Source of the DNA: Mycobacterium asiaticum DSM 44297
GTDB lineage: Bacteria; Actinomycetota; Actinomycetes; Mycobacteriales; Mycobacteriaceae
DNA length: 64,000 bases
Direction: 5' to 3'
Assembly: GCF_000613245.1 (NCBI RefSeq)
Contig: NZ_HG964937.1
Span: forward strand, 892,122 to 956,121
Translations under genes and position numbers: made by a program
Notes under the pieces: generated by a model
Told to the model about the DNA's origin: nothing
What the model saw: only the letters and a program-made list of their open reading frames with translations
The model's database searches: none
In this document: in pieces, positions 24,978 through 33,999 of the stretch
Layout of the letters: every line of letters begins with the position of its first letter
Numbering within the stretch: position 1 is the stretch's first letter

Positions 24978-27655
24978 GGTGCGGCGCCTGCGCGCTCGAG
25001 TTCGGTTCGCGTCTGGTCGATCTGGTCGTAGGCGTAGTTGGCCATGGCGGCGGTGGTCATTTTGCCGCCAACCTGCGCACACTTTTCGTACGTTGCATCT
25101 CCCAACGCATTGCGCAAATCCTTGATCACGGTCTTGAGCTCGGGTACCGACTGTGCGGTCACTGGACTGAACGCGAATCCGGCCAGGGTGGCGGCCGGCT
25201 CGTGCCGGTCCAAGCGCTCGAAGAATGCGGCAAGCAGCGCCAGCGGTGTGCTCATCATCGCGGTGCTGCCCGCCTCGTGATGATTGCGAATGGCCAGGGT
25301 GAAGAAGTCCAGTGCGGCCAACGGATCGCCGTGGTTGGCTTCGACGCGGCACAGCACAGCGGCCAGGTGGGACACAGCACTGCGGTTCCCGCTCTCCTGG
25401 GCGAGCGACAAGCCGCGGCGCATGACCTTCATCGCCCGGGCGGGGTCGGTGTCGCGAAAAGCAAAGCCATCGGCAAGCGCCGCGAAACAGATCGCGAACG
25501 GATTTCGGGTGGCTTGAGCGGCCTCGACCAGGCCGTCGGCAAGTGCCATGGCCTCATCGCTGGGACCTTGGATCGATAACGCCAAGATGAGACATCCTCG
25601 AGTGAGGGTGAGGACGTCGCGACCGCGGGCCAATTGGGTGCGGGACAATGCGATTCCACGCTCTGGTCGTCCACTGACGGTGAAGGCGCCACTGGGCCAT
25701 GCGTGCAGACCATAAGGCACTGTGCCGGCACAACTGTCGAGCATCTGCACGGCGCGTTCAGCGTACCTGAGCGCATCGGTGAATCGACCGGCCGAGTAAC
25801 ACATCGACGCCAGCACATGGAGAAATGTCGCCCTGGGATGGTCGGCGGCGTGGGTGGCCTCCAGCAGTTCTTCGGCCCAGGTAATCGGTTCGAAGTTGTC
25901 CACCGAATAGCCAAGAAAGGCAGCATTTTCGGCGATCGCGGCGGCATCATCGAGAACTCGGTGGTCGGCCGCCCAGCGAAAAGCGGTACGAAGATTGGCC
26001 AGCTCGGCGCAGAACCATGCGTAGGCCTGGCGTTGTTCGGGGCTGTCCCACACGGTCATGATGTGGGTGCTCCGCCGGGCGAAGTGTTGGGCGTGGGCGC
26101 CCCGAACCTCCTGTGCCACACCGCGACCCGCTAGCTGCTCCTCGGCGAACTCACGGATCGTCTCCAGCATCGAATAACGTGTCCGCCCCGCCCTTCGGTC
26201 GACGGTGACCAATGATTTGCGCACCAGCGCATCCAGCAGATCCAAGACCTCGTAATCGTCGCTGTCTGATCCGACGACCGCACATGCGCTTTGCAGGTCA
26301 AAGCCACCCGCGAAGATCGAACACCGTTCCAGCAAGAGCTGTTCCGCGGGATCGAGGTGGTCGTAGGACCACGCGACGGCGTGCCGCAGGGTCTGGTGTC
26401 GACCCAGACCGCGCCGTGAGCCGACTAATAGCCTAAAACGGTGGTTAAGGCGGTCCCGAACCTCGATCGGTGACATCGACGCCATCCGCGACGCCGCCAA
26501 TTCGATCGCCAACGGTATCCCGTCCAGACGCCGGCAGATCTCGATCACCGCGGTCGCGTCGTCGGCTTCCGCGACGCTGAAATCTGCCGAAACACTCTGC
26601 GCGCGTTCGACGAACAGGCTCACGGCCGGAGAGGCGATGCCGCTGCCCACGCCCAGCGACGGCACTGACCACAATTGTTCGTCGGCGACCTCCAGCCGTT
26701 CCCGACTGGTGGCCAGGATCCGCACGCTCGTCGAGCGAGCCAGTATCTCTTCGATCAGATCGGCCGCGGCATCGCGGACATGCTCGCAGTTGTCGAACAC
26801 CAGGAGCCGGATCCGACCCTCAAGGGCGTCGGCCACACTTTCGGTCACGTTCTTACCGGGCTGCTGGGTGATGCCCAGCACCGCGGCCGCCGCGTCGGGT
26901 ACCGCGCCTGGGTCGGCGACCGCGGCCAGCTCGAAAAACCAGACACCGTCCGGGAATTCGTCGGATACGCGGGTAGCGACCTCACAAGCCAACCGCGTCT
27001 TGCCCACGCCGCCGACGCCGGCCAGCGTCACCAGCCGGTGCACCTTCAGCGCGGCTCGCACCTGGTCGATCTCGGACTCGCGTCCGACGAAACTGGTCAA
27101 CGCCGGCCGAAGATTACCGGGGCTGCTGTCCAGCGCTCGTAACGCGGGAAACTCGGTGCGCAGGCCCGGCGCACGCACTTGGAACACCCCGACCGGCGTG
27201 GACAGGTCTCGAAGTCGCCGCGGACCCAGCTCCAGCAGGTCGACGCCGGTGACCAGCGCCGCCGTCGAATCCGTCAACAGGATCTGCCCGCCATGGCCGG
27301 CGGCCATCACCCGCGCGGCCCGATTCAGCGCCGTGCCGAAGTAGTCTGCGTCGCGCAGTTCCGCTTCCCCGGTCGCCAAGCCCATCCGTACCGGCAACTC
27401 AAGTGCCTGCTGCGCGGCGACGGCGGCGTCGACGGCGGACCGGGGAGAGGCGAACGCGGCGCACACCCCGTCACCGGTGTGTTTAAACACGCAGCCGCCG
27501 CGAGTTTCGATGGCCTGACGCAGCACCTGGTCGTGAGCGGCTAACGCGGTCCGCATGCCCAGCGCGTCCGACTCCCACCGACGCGTGGAACCTTCCACGT
27601 CGGTGAACAGGAACGTCACAATCCCCGCCGGCCAATCCCGCGGATCAGCGCTCAC
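24968..27655 (-). CDS. adenylyl cyclase / NB-ARC-like ATPase / TPR regulatory protein
   Basis: 895 residues. Residues about 10-160 are a class III nucleotide cyclase with a full catalytic set: metal ligands Asp19 (FTDVEGST) and Asp62 (GDG), adenine-selecting Lys58 and Asp104, and transition-state Asn111 and Arg115 (ALNRAAR). An ATPase follows with Walker A GVGGVGKT (213-220), LLVFDNCEHV (Walker B) and LPLAIELAASR. The C-terminal third is TPR-like helices. M. tuberculosis has relatives such as Rv0890c, many ending in a LuxR DNA-binding domain; none is visible here. It probably makes cAMP under control of a signal sensed by the ATPase/TPR part. Confidence 0.9.
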   Translation of the reverse strand: MSADPRDWPAGIVTFLFTDVEGSTRRWESDALGMRTALAAHDQVLRQAIETRGGCVFKHTGDGVCAAFASPRSAVDAAVAAQQALELPVRMGLATGEAELRDADYFGTALNRAARVMAAGHGGQILLTDSTAALVTGVDLLELGPRRLRDLSTPVGVFQVRAPGLRTEFPALRALDSSPGNLRPALTSFVGRESEIDQVRAALKVHRLVTLAGVGGVGKTRLACEVATRVSDEFPDGVWFFELAAVADPGAVPDAAAAVLGITQQPGKNVTESVADALEGRIRLLVFDNCEHVRDAAADLIEEILARSTSVRILATSRERLEVADEQLWSVPSLGVGSGIASPAVSLFVERAQSVSADFSVAEADDATAVIEICRRLDGIPLAIELAASRMASMSPIEVRDRLNHRFRLLVGSRRGLGRHQTLRHAVAWSYDHLDPAEQLLLERCSIFAGGFDLQSACAVVGSDSDDYEVLDLLDALVRKSLVTVDRRAGRTRYSMLETIREFAEEQLAGRGVAQEVRGAHAQHFARRSTHIMTVWDSPEQRQAYAWFCAELANLRTAFRWAADHRVLDDAAAIAENAAFLGYSVDNFEPITWAEELLEATHAADHPRATFLHVLASMCYSAGRFTDALRYAERAVQMLDSCAGTVPYGLHAWPSGAFTVSGRPERGIALSRTQLARGRDVLTLTRGCLILALSIQGPSDEAMALADGLVEAAQATRNPFAICFAALADGFAFRDTDPARAMKVMRRGLSLAQESGNRSAVSHLAAVLCRVEANHGDPLAALDFFTLAIRNHHEAGSTAMMSTPLALLAAFFERLDRHEPAATLAGFAFSPVTAQSVPELKTVIKDLRNALGDATYEKCAQVGGKMTTAAMANYAYDQIDQTRTELERAGAAPRG

Positions 27656-27700
27656 CCACGCAGAATGCCACAGCGAACGTCTAGGTGACAGACTTCTCCC

Positions 27701-28066
27701 GTGTCTGGAATCGACTTCACCTCGGTGGCACCGATCGTGCCCGTCCTAGACCTCGACGCCGCACTCGACCGCTACCGCCGGCTCGGCTTCGATGCACGCG
27801 GCTACGAAGGCCCGGAGCGCTACGGCTTTGTCGACCGCGGATCGGTGTCAATGCATCTGACCGAATGGGCCGAGCATGACCCGTTGCGCACCGCATCGAG
27901 TGTGTATCTCTACGTCAGCGACGCCGACGCCCTCTACGCGGAGTGGCAGGCGCTGGAAAACCTCGGCGGCCGCCTGCACCCACCACATGACACTCCTTAC
28001 GGCCTACGGGAATTCGCTTACGTCGATCCCGACGGCACGCTGCACCGCGTCGGCTCGCGGCTCTAG
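27701..28066 (+). CDS. VOC/glyoxalase-fold protein (bleomycin-resistance type)
   Basis: 121 residues from a GTG. PIVPVLDLDAALDRYRRLGFDARGY and FAYVDPDGTLHRVGSRL are the usual first-strand and last-strand signatures of vicinal oxygen chelate proteins resembling bleomycin-binding proteins. It may sequester or modify a small hydrophobic compound. It is divergent from the cyclase gene (45 bp) and overlaps the convergent membrane gene by 4 bp. Confidence 0.85.
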   Translation: MSGIDFTSVAPIVPVLDLDAALDRYRRLGFDARGYEGPERYGFVDRGSVSMHLTEWAEHDPLRTASSVYLYVSDADALYAEWQALENLGGRLHPPHDTPYGLREFAYVDPDGTLHRVGSRL

Positions 28067-28455
28067 CTGTTGCGGTAGATCTTGATCGCGGTGGTGATCA
28101 TCGGGATCTGCAGCGGCAGCCGGGCCAACGCGATCGCCCGCATGTACCACCGCTTGCCCCACCACAGCCGAACCATGTTGAGGTTGCCCGGGTAGACGCC
28201 GATGAACAACGCGGCCGCGGCCGCCGCGGCGGGACGCCGGGTGCGTCGTGACAGCAGCAGCGTTCCGATGACGAGCTCGGCGACCCCCGAGGCATAGGTG
28301 TAAAGCCGTGCGCTAAAAGGAAGCTCGGCCGGGATGATGCCGTCGAACGGTTTAGGTGCGAGAAAGTGCAGGGTGCCCATGCCGAGCAGGCCCACCCCGA
28401 CGCGCTGGGCGGTGATCTGCGTTGAGTCGCGCTGAACGAGCGGTTGGGTGGTCAT
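28063..28455 (-). CDS. DoxX-like small membrane protein
   Basis: 130 residues with about four hydrophobic segments: around VGVGLLGMGTLHFLAP, YASGVAELVIGTLLLS, AAAAAALFIGVYPG and ALARLPLQIPMIT. The pattern fits DoxX/DUF4267-like proteins of unknown role in the inner membrane. The start at 28455 (MTTQPLV) is chosen over a near-equal one at 28464. Confidence 0.75.
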   Translation of the reverse strand: MTTQPLVQRDSTQITAQRVGVGLLGMGTLHFLAPKPFDGIIPAELPFSARLYTYASGVAELVIGTLLLSRRTRRPAAAAAAALFIGVYPGNLNMVRLWWGKRWYMRAIALARLPLQIPMITTAIKIYRNS

Positions 28456-28486
28456 GGATACCATTCTTGCCGCCGAAGCTGCGCGT

Positions 28487-29266
28487 TCACGACCGGGTGG
28501 CGCGACGGTTGATCTCGCGTGCCACCCAGGACGGTGCGATGTTGGCCACCGCCATCAAAGCCTTGCCCTGCCTGCCCACCGCGAAGTGCGGACCGTGCGG
28601 GAGTCGCGGCCGGCCTCGGGCGATCTTCAGGATGGATTCCGCGACGTCGTCGGCAGTCAGTGACACTCCCATGGTCCGAGTGCTTCCGGTGTCCACGCCA
28701 CTGACCATGCCGGTGTCGACGAACAGCGGCCACACTGCGCAGACCCTGATATCGTCCGCGGCCCATTCCAATTCGAGTGCCTCGGTCAGCCCGCGGATCG
28801 CGAACTTGGACGCGGAGTACGCCGCCAGCTCGGCCTGTCCGTACATGGCCGATGCCGAACATACATTGATCACCTGTGCCTCGGGCGTCGATCGGAGGTA
28901 TGGATAGGCCGAATGACAACCGTTGAGTGTGCCGCCCACGTTGACATCGATGATTTTCCGTTGCGCCGAGAGAGGTATCTCCGCGAAGCGCCCCGATTCG
29001 AGGATGCCGGCGTTGTTGATCAGCACGTCCAATTGGCCGCCGGTGCGCTCGGCGAGCTCGCCCAGGCGGGTGGCCCACGCGTCAGCGTCCTGCACGTCGA
29101 GGGAATCGACCACTGCCTCCGGCCGCAGCTCGGCGCGCAAAGCCTCCAGCGCCGAAGGGTCGCGGCCGTAAGCGGCGACGCGGTACCCCGCGCGGTCGAA
29201 CCGAACGGCTGTCGCGCGGCCGATGCCTGCCGTGCCGCCGGTGATGGCGACGGTCTTGCTGATCAT
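28487..29266 (-). CDS. SDR family oxidoreductase
   Basis: 259 residues. GAGGAGG sits 6 bp before the ATG at 29266, settling the start against a longer open frame. The cofactor motif is TGGTAGIGRATA, then NNAG and YSASK. The C-terminal HFAVGRQGKALMAVANIAPSW is typical of mycobacterial SDRs acting on hydrophobic substrates. The gene is 31 bp upstream of the DoxX-like gene on the same strand. Confidence 0.9.
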   Translation of the reverse strand: MISKTVAITGGTAGIGRATAVRFDRAGYRVAAYGRDPSALEALRAELRPEAVVDSLDVQDADAWATRLGELAERTGGQLDVLINNAGILESGRFAEIPLSAQRKIIDVNVGGTLNGCHSAYPYLRSTPEAQVINVCSASAMYGQAELAAYSASKFAIRGLTEALELEWAADDIRVCAVWPLFVDTGMVSGVDTGSTRTMGVSLTADDVAESILKIARGRPRLPHGPHFAVGRQGKALMAVANIAPSWVAREINRRATRS

Positions 29267-29347
29267 GGTTGCCTCCTCGCCATCCCTATTGCCGCGTGGC
29301 GGGCGTTCAACCTCGGGAACGGCACAACCCGGACGTAGGATCCCCGA

Positions 29348-30187
29348 ATGGCTAACCAGCTCTCCGGCGAGCGTCGCGTCGCGGGTTGGCAGCGGGCGCT
29401 GCGCTGGGTCGCTTGGCTGGCGTTTTTGGGCATTGCGGTCAAGGACTCCGACCGACCGTCCTTCGGCGCGATGGAGTTTCTGACACTGGCGATCGCAATC
29501 GGCATCAGCGTCTGGTGCCTGGCGCGGCCGCTCGGTGGGCCGAAAGTCGAGATCGAGACCCCGGCGCAGGCGCGCGGGACCTTCGTGTCGAAGACCAGCT
29601 GGGGGTTGGTGTTGCTGGGTGCGATCCTCACGGTCGGCGGCGTGGGTGCCATCGGTGCGATCGTCTACGACCTGTCCACCGGCCGGGCCACGGTCAGGGA
29701 CGTGCTGCACGACATCGCCCTCTTCGTCGAGGGCTGGCTCGCCGAGATGTTCACCAACTACGCCTATGACGCGGAGCTGGAGAAGACGCACGCCTACGCG
29801 TTGTTCGTGCTGATCGTGCCCGGCCTACTGCTGGTTGGCTTCAACCTGCTCCCGTTCCTGCGGCGCGGCAACGAGTTCCGCGTCGAACCCGACGCCTCGA
29901 TCTCCGTTCGCGACAGCCGCGGCTTCTCGCCACTGGTCGAATACGAATATTGCGCTGTCACCGCCGACGGAACGACGATCCGCTTTACCCCGGCCGCACC
30001 CCACACACCGGCCATCGTCCTGCCGCAGGCGCGAGTGTTCTGCCGCGAGAACGGGGCGCGCTTGGAACCGGCCATCAGCGGCGAACTCATCGGGCAACGA
30101 CTGGCGCGGCGCGGCTTCACCGTCGACTACATCGACAGCAAACGCGGTCATTTCCGCGCCCGTAGCGGCGGTCCGGGCGGGGTTTAA
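29348..30187 (+). CDS. hypothetical membrane protein
   Basis: 279 residues, no family recognised. Three to four membrane segments are visible (around residues 18-30, 43-58, 84-105 and 150-170), then a soluble C-terminal domain of about 100 residues with FRVEPDASISVRDSRGFSPLVEYEY. A likely topology is an integral membrane anchor with a cytoplasmic or extracytoplasmic tail. It is followed by an SRPBCC gene 36 bp downstream. Confidence 0.7.
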   Translation: MANQLSGERRVAGWQRALRWVAWLAFLGIAVKDSDRPSFGAMEFLTLAIAIGISVWCLARPLGGPKVEIETPAQARGTFVSKTSWGLVLLGAILTVGGVGAIGAIVYDLSTGRATVRDVLHDIALFVEGWLAEMFTNYAYDAELEKTHAYALFVLIVPGLLLVGFNLLPFLRRGNEFRVEPDASISVRDSRGFSPLVEYEYCAVTADGTTIRFTPAAPHTPAIVLPQARVFCRENGARLEPAISGELIGQRLARRGFTVDYIDSKRGHFRARSGGPGGV

Positions 30188-30223
30188 CATGCACGGGGAC
30201 GCCCACCACAGGCAGGAGATCTC

Positions 30224-30658
30224 ATGGTCGAGATTCATATCGAGCGAACCATCGCCGCGCCCGTGGAGAAGGTATTCGACTGGCTGGCGGATCCGGCGAG
30301 CCTGGCCGCCGCCCCGCTGGTGATCAAGTCTGGCTGGGCGAAGGACTCACCGGCTCCGGGGGCGGGTGCCGTCCGAGTAGTGCTGGCTACCGGCATGTGG
30401 TTCCGCGAGGACATCACCGCCTACGACCGCCCGAACAAGTACTCCTACCTCATCGCCCGCTCGATTCCTGCCTTCAACCACGACGGCGGCACGCTGACCT
30501 TCACCCCGTCCGGGAACGGCACCCGCGTGGACTGGCTGACCAACTACACCCACCCCGGGTACGCGGGCGGGAAATTGCTGGAAAAGGTCAGCCGCCCGTT
30601 GTTGCGGTGGAACTTCGAGGCGATCCTGTCCGCCTGCGCAAAAGCCCTGGAGAGCTGA
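30224..30658 (+). CDS. SRPBCC family (polyketide cyclase/START-like) protein
   Basis: 144 residues opening with MVEIHIERTIAAPVEKVFDWLADPASL, the standard first strand and helix of the SRPBCC fold, and ending in a long C-terminal helix. GGAG lies upstream of the ATG. Such proteins bind or carry hydrophobic ligands. The next SDR starts two bases after its stop, suggesting a shared transcript. Confidence 0.85.
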   Translation: MVEIHIERTIAAPVEKVFDWLADPASLAAAPLVIKSGWAKDSPAPGAGAVRVVLATGMWFREDITAYDRPNKYSYLIARSIPAFNHDGGTLTFTPSGNGTRVDWLTNYTHPGYAGGKLLEKVSRPLLRWNFEAILSACAKALES

Positions 30659-30660
30659 GG

Positions 30661-31440
30661 GTGGCGCGCGCTGCGGGGCGTACCTTCGTGGTGACCGGTG
30701 CGGCCTCGGGCATCGGCCTGGCCACCGCGCGGCGGCTGCTGGACGACGGCGGCACCGTCATCGGTGCGGACCTGACCGCGCCCCCCGACTTGGGTCCGCA
30801 CTTTCATTTCGTGCCGGCCGACGTCACCGACGAGGCGTCGGTCGCGGCGGTGTTCGCGGCGGTACCCGACCGCCTGGACGGGGTCGTGCATTCCGCCGGG
30901 GTGGCCGGCGGCGGCCCGGTTCATCTGCTCCCGCAAGCCGAATGGGACCGGGTGATCGGGGTGAACCTGACCGCGACGTTCCTGGTCGCCAAGGCGGCGT
31001 TGGCCAAGATGATCGAGCAGCCGCGGGTCGACGGCGAGCGTGGCTCGATCGTCACGCTGGCCAGTGTCGAAGGGCTGGAAGGGACCGCGGGCGGCAGTTC
31101 GTACAATGCCGCTAAGGGTGGAGTTGTGTTGCTGACCAAGAACATTGCGCTCGACTACGGTCCCAGCGGCATCCGGGCCAACGCCATCTGTCCGGGGTTC
31201 ATCGAAACGCCGATGCTCCAGTCCGTGTTCGAACTGCCCGGCATGGATGGCCCGTTGGACTCGATCACCACCGAGCACGCCTTGCAGCGGTTGGGCCGCC
31301 CGGAAGAGATTGGGGCCGTAGCGGCTTTTCTTGTTTCCCCGGACGCGTCGTTCGTGACGGGCCAGGCCATCGCGGTCGACGGCGGTTACACCGCCGGGCG
31401 GGACCACGGCGTGGTCAAGCTGTTCGGCCTACCCGGCTGA
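30661..31440 (+). CDS. SDR family oxidoreductase
   Basis: 259 residues from a GTG at 30661, two bases after the SRPBCC stop. The cofactor motif is TGAASGIGLATA, HSAGVAGG replaces NNAG, and the catalytic motif is YNAAK. The C-terminal FVTGQAIAVDGGYTAG is standard. It ends exactly where the convergent kinase gene ends. Confidence 0.9.
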   Translation: MARAAGRTFVVTGAASGIGLATARRLLDDGGTVIGADLTAPPDLGPHFHFVPADVTDEASVAAVFAAVPDRLDGVVHSAGVAGGGPVHLLPQAEWDRVIGVNLTATFLVAKAALAKMIEQPRVDGERGSIVTLASVEGLEGTAGGSSYNAAKGGVVLLTKNIALDYGPSGIRANAICPGFIETPMLQSVFELPGMDGPLDSITTEHALQRLGRPEEIGAVAAFLVSPDASFVTGQAIAVDGGYTAGRDHGVVKLFGLPG

Positions 31441-32658
31441 TCAATCGCCTTTTCCGCCTTTGGGTTTCTTGCCGTGCTTGCCCGGGGGCCCGGGGGGCGG
31501 CGGCGCCGGTTCCGGCGTGCTGGCGACTGTGTTCGCGGGTGCGACGGTGGTGGTCGGTGGTGGCAAGGGGGCGGTGGTGCCGGCCGGCGACGGCGTGGGC
31601 GTCGACAACGACGGACTGATGACGATCAACAGAACCGCGAGCACGAAGGTGGCCAGCAATGCCGCCGCCCACAGCCCGCGCCGGGCGGGAGGCGCCTGCG
31701 GTGGTGGGCCGATGAAGGTGTTGCTGCCTAACGGGGGCAACGGGGCCGTCATCACCCGCGTTGCCGGCCGAATCGGCGAGGTTGCCGGGTCGGCGCTGCC
31801 GAGGGCGGCGCGCATGTCTCTGGCCTGACCGAACTTCTGGCTGGGTTGGCGGGCCATCGCCCGTTCAATCACCGCGGCGAGGTTCGGTCGAACATCCGGT
31901 CGTACAGCGGTCAGCGGTGCCGGCGACTGGCGCAGGATCGCGTGTGCCAACGAACCGAAGTCGTTCTGCGGGAACGGGCGGCGCCCGGTCAGGGCCTCGT
32001 ACCCGACAACTCCCAGGGCATACAGGTCGTCGGTCGGGGTAGCCGGTTTGCCGGTCAACCGGTCCGGGCTCAAGTAGGCCATGCTGCCGACGATTTGGCC
32101 CGTCATGGTCTGCACGCCACCGCTGGTCTTGGCGATCCCGAAATCTGCCAGCTTGGCTTCGCCTGTCGCGGTGAACAGGATATTGCCGGGCTTGACGTCG
32201 CGGTGCACGATACCGGCGTCGTGTGCGACGGCAAGCGCGTCGAGAACGTCTTCGAGGACGGACTGGACGAAGGGCTGGGGTAGCGGACCCCGGGCGATGT
32301 GGTCGGCCAGCGACATCCCGGGCAGTCGCTCCATCACGATGAACGGCATCCCGTGGTGTTCTCCGACGTCGTGGACCACCACGATGTGCTGACTGCTCAG
32401 GGCGGCGGCGGCGCGTGCCTCGGTCTCGAACCGCAGCCGGCTTTCCGGCCGCGGCTCGGCGATCGGATTGAGCAGTTTGATCGCCACCCGGCGGCCTAGC
32501 TTCGAGTCCCACCCCTCGCGAACCTCGGCCATGCCCCCGCGGCCCAGCACCGGCCCCAATTCATAGCGGCCTGCGAGCAGTCCCGGCGGTGGCTCCAACA
32601 CCGCCGCACCCGTGGGCTGGGGCTGGCGACTCGTGGGGCTTGCGGGCTGAGTTTCCAT
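31441..32658 (-). CDS. serine/threonine protein kinase, PknB-type
   Basis: 405 residues. The kinase domain covers about 31-285 with GRGGMAEV, Lys61 (VAIK), catalytic Asp154 in HRDVKPGN and Asp172 in DFG. A Pro-rich juxtamembrane stretch leads to one membrane helix (329-348) and a short Pro/Thr-rich outer tail ending in a Lys/Gly cluster. No PASTA or sensor domain is present, so signal input is unclear. A 19-bp tandem repeat lies at its start codon. Confidence 0.93.
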   Translation of the reverse strand: METQPASPTSRQPQPTGAAVLEPPPGLLAGRYELGPVLGRGGMAEVREGWDSKLGRRVAIKLLNPIAEPRPESRLRFETEARAAAALSSQHIVVVHDVGEHHGMPFIVMERLPGMSLADHIARGPLPQPFVQSVLEDVLDALAVAHDAGIVHRDVKPGNILFTATGEAKLADFGIAKTSGGVQTMTGQIVGSMAYLSPDRLTGKPATPTDDLYALGVVGYEALTGRRPFPQNDFGSLAHAILRQSPAPLTAVRPDVRPNLAAVIERAMARQPSQKFGQARDMRAALGSADPATSPIRPATRVMTAPLPPLGSNTFIGPPPQAPPARRGLWAAALLATFVLAVLLIVISPSLSTPTPSPAGTTAPLPPPTTTVAPANTVASTPEPAPPPPGPPGKHGKKPKGGKGD

Positions 32659-32696
32659 ATGTCGTATTCAGGTCATGATGTCGTATTCAGGTCATG
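32659..32696. repeat. 19-bp tandem direct repeat
   Basis: Two exact copies of ATGTCGTATTCAGGTCATG (32659-32677 and 32678-32696) lie directly upstream of the kinase gene and about 110 bp before the divergent oxidoreductase. It may be an operator pair or a recent tandem duplication. Confidence 0.8.
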
Positions 32697-32803
32697 CGGG
32701 ATCGCGCGCGATTTCTGCCCGTTTGGGTAGCCGATTGTCCGGCGGGCGAAACCTGCGGCGTACTGTTCACCTTCGATCGGCGGTAAGCGGCGATAGGAAT
32801 CAG

Positions 32804-33982
32804 ATGACGTCGGTTAAAGATGACCAGCTCGTTTCGCTGGCTCGCGGGATGCGCGAATTGGTGCGTGCCGAAGCCGCCGAATCCGAGCGGAAACGCACCA
32901 TGACCGACGCGATCGTCGACGAGATGTGGGCCAGCGGGCTGATGACGGCACTGAGCCCCGACGAGGCCGGCGGCATCGAACCGTCGTTGGCCGAGATCAT
33001 CGAGACGTGGATTGAAATGGCCTGGCAGGACGGCTCTTTCGGGTGGATCGGGATCGCTAACCTGCCGTCCCGGTTCGCCGCGGCCACGTACCTTCCCGAC
33101 GAGGGTTTCGCCGAGGTGTTCACCGCCCACGACAACCACGTGACCATGGGCGGGCAATTCTTCCCGAATGGGCAGGGCGCCGTCATCGACGGTGGCTATC
33201 GGGTGAGCGGTTCGTGGAGTTTCGGCTCGGGCGTCGGTCATTCCCAGTACGTCGCGGCCGGCTTCTTCCCGATGGATGACGGCGAAATGCGCTGGATCAG
33301 CGACGGCATTCCGGAGATGCGGGTGGCGGTGATTCCGCGCGACGAGATCCAATTCAACGACGGCTGGCATGTGCAGGGTCTCAAGGGCACCGGTTCCTTC
33401 GATTACAGCGCCGAAAACGTGTTCGTGCCCACGGCCAGGACGTTCGGGCTGTTCGACCGTCACCCGTACCGCGGGACGTCGCCGTCCGCGCGGATGGGCC
33501 TGATGCCGGTGACCGCCGCCGGGCACGCGTCGTGGGCGCTTGGAGTGGCCAAGAGCATGCTCGACGACGTCGCCGAGCTGGCGGCGACGAAATTCCGGAT
33601 GAGCGACATGGCGTCGCTGGCCAGCCGGCCCACCTTCCAGAAAGGCCTGGCGCACCATGTCGCCGCCTGGCGCGCCGCCCGGCTGCTGGTGCTCGACGCG
33701 TTCAGCACCGCGGAAACCGTGGTCGCCGCGGGGGAGGACCTGAACCCGACTCTGCGGGCTGACATGCGAGCGGCTGCCGTCTACGCCACCGATACCGCGC
33801 GCGAATGTGCCGAGTGGGCTCACCTGGTGGCAGGCACCAGCTCGATCCGGGAGGGCAGCCGGCTCGAACGCGCCTTCCGTGACCTCTACACCGGCACCCA
33901 GCACGCCTTTATCAGCGAGAAGGTCGCGATGGACTGCGCGCAGATCTGGTTGGGCATCATCGACGATCAGTTCGGACTGTGA
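32804..33982 (+). CDS. HsaA-like acyl-CoA dehydrogenase-fold oxidoreductase
   Basis: 392 residues from the ATG at 32804. GSWSFGSGVGHSQYVAAGFF and VQGLKGTGSFDYSAENVFVP mark the acyl-CoA dehydrogenase type 2/flavin hydroxylase group, as does a C-terminal RAFRDLYTGTQHAF. This is the second of three such proteins in the window. The length and end fit a flavin-dependent hydroxylase or a dehydrogenase; substrate unknown. cysQ follows 17 bp downstream. Confidence 0.85.
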   Translation: MTSVKDDQLVSLARGMRELVRAEAAESERKRTMTDAIVDEMWASGLMTALSPDEAGGIEPSLAEIIETWIEMAWQDGSFGWIGIANLPSRFAAATYLPDEGFAEVFTAHDNHVTMGGQFFPNGQGAVIDGGYRVSGSWSFGSGVGHSQYVAAGFFPMDDGEMRWISDGIPEMRVAVIPRDEIQFNDGWHVQGLKGTGSFDYSAENVFVPTARTFGLFDRHPYRGTSPSARMGLMPVTAAGHASWALGVAKSMLDDVAELAATKFRMSDMASLASRPTFQKGLAHHVAAWRAARLLVLDAFSTAETVVAAGEDLNPTLRADMRAAAVYATDTARECAEWAHLVAGTSSIREGSRLERAFRDLYTGTQHAFISEKVAMDCAQIWLGIIDDQFGL

Positions 33983-33999
33983 TCTGTTTGACTGTTGCC

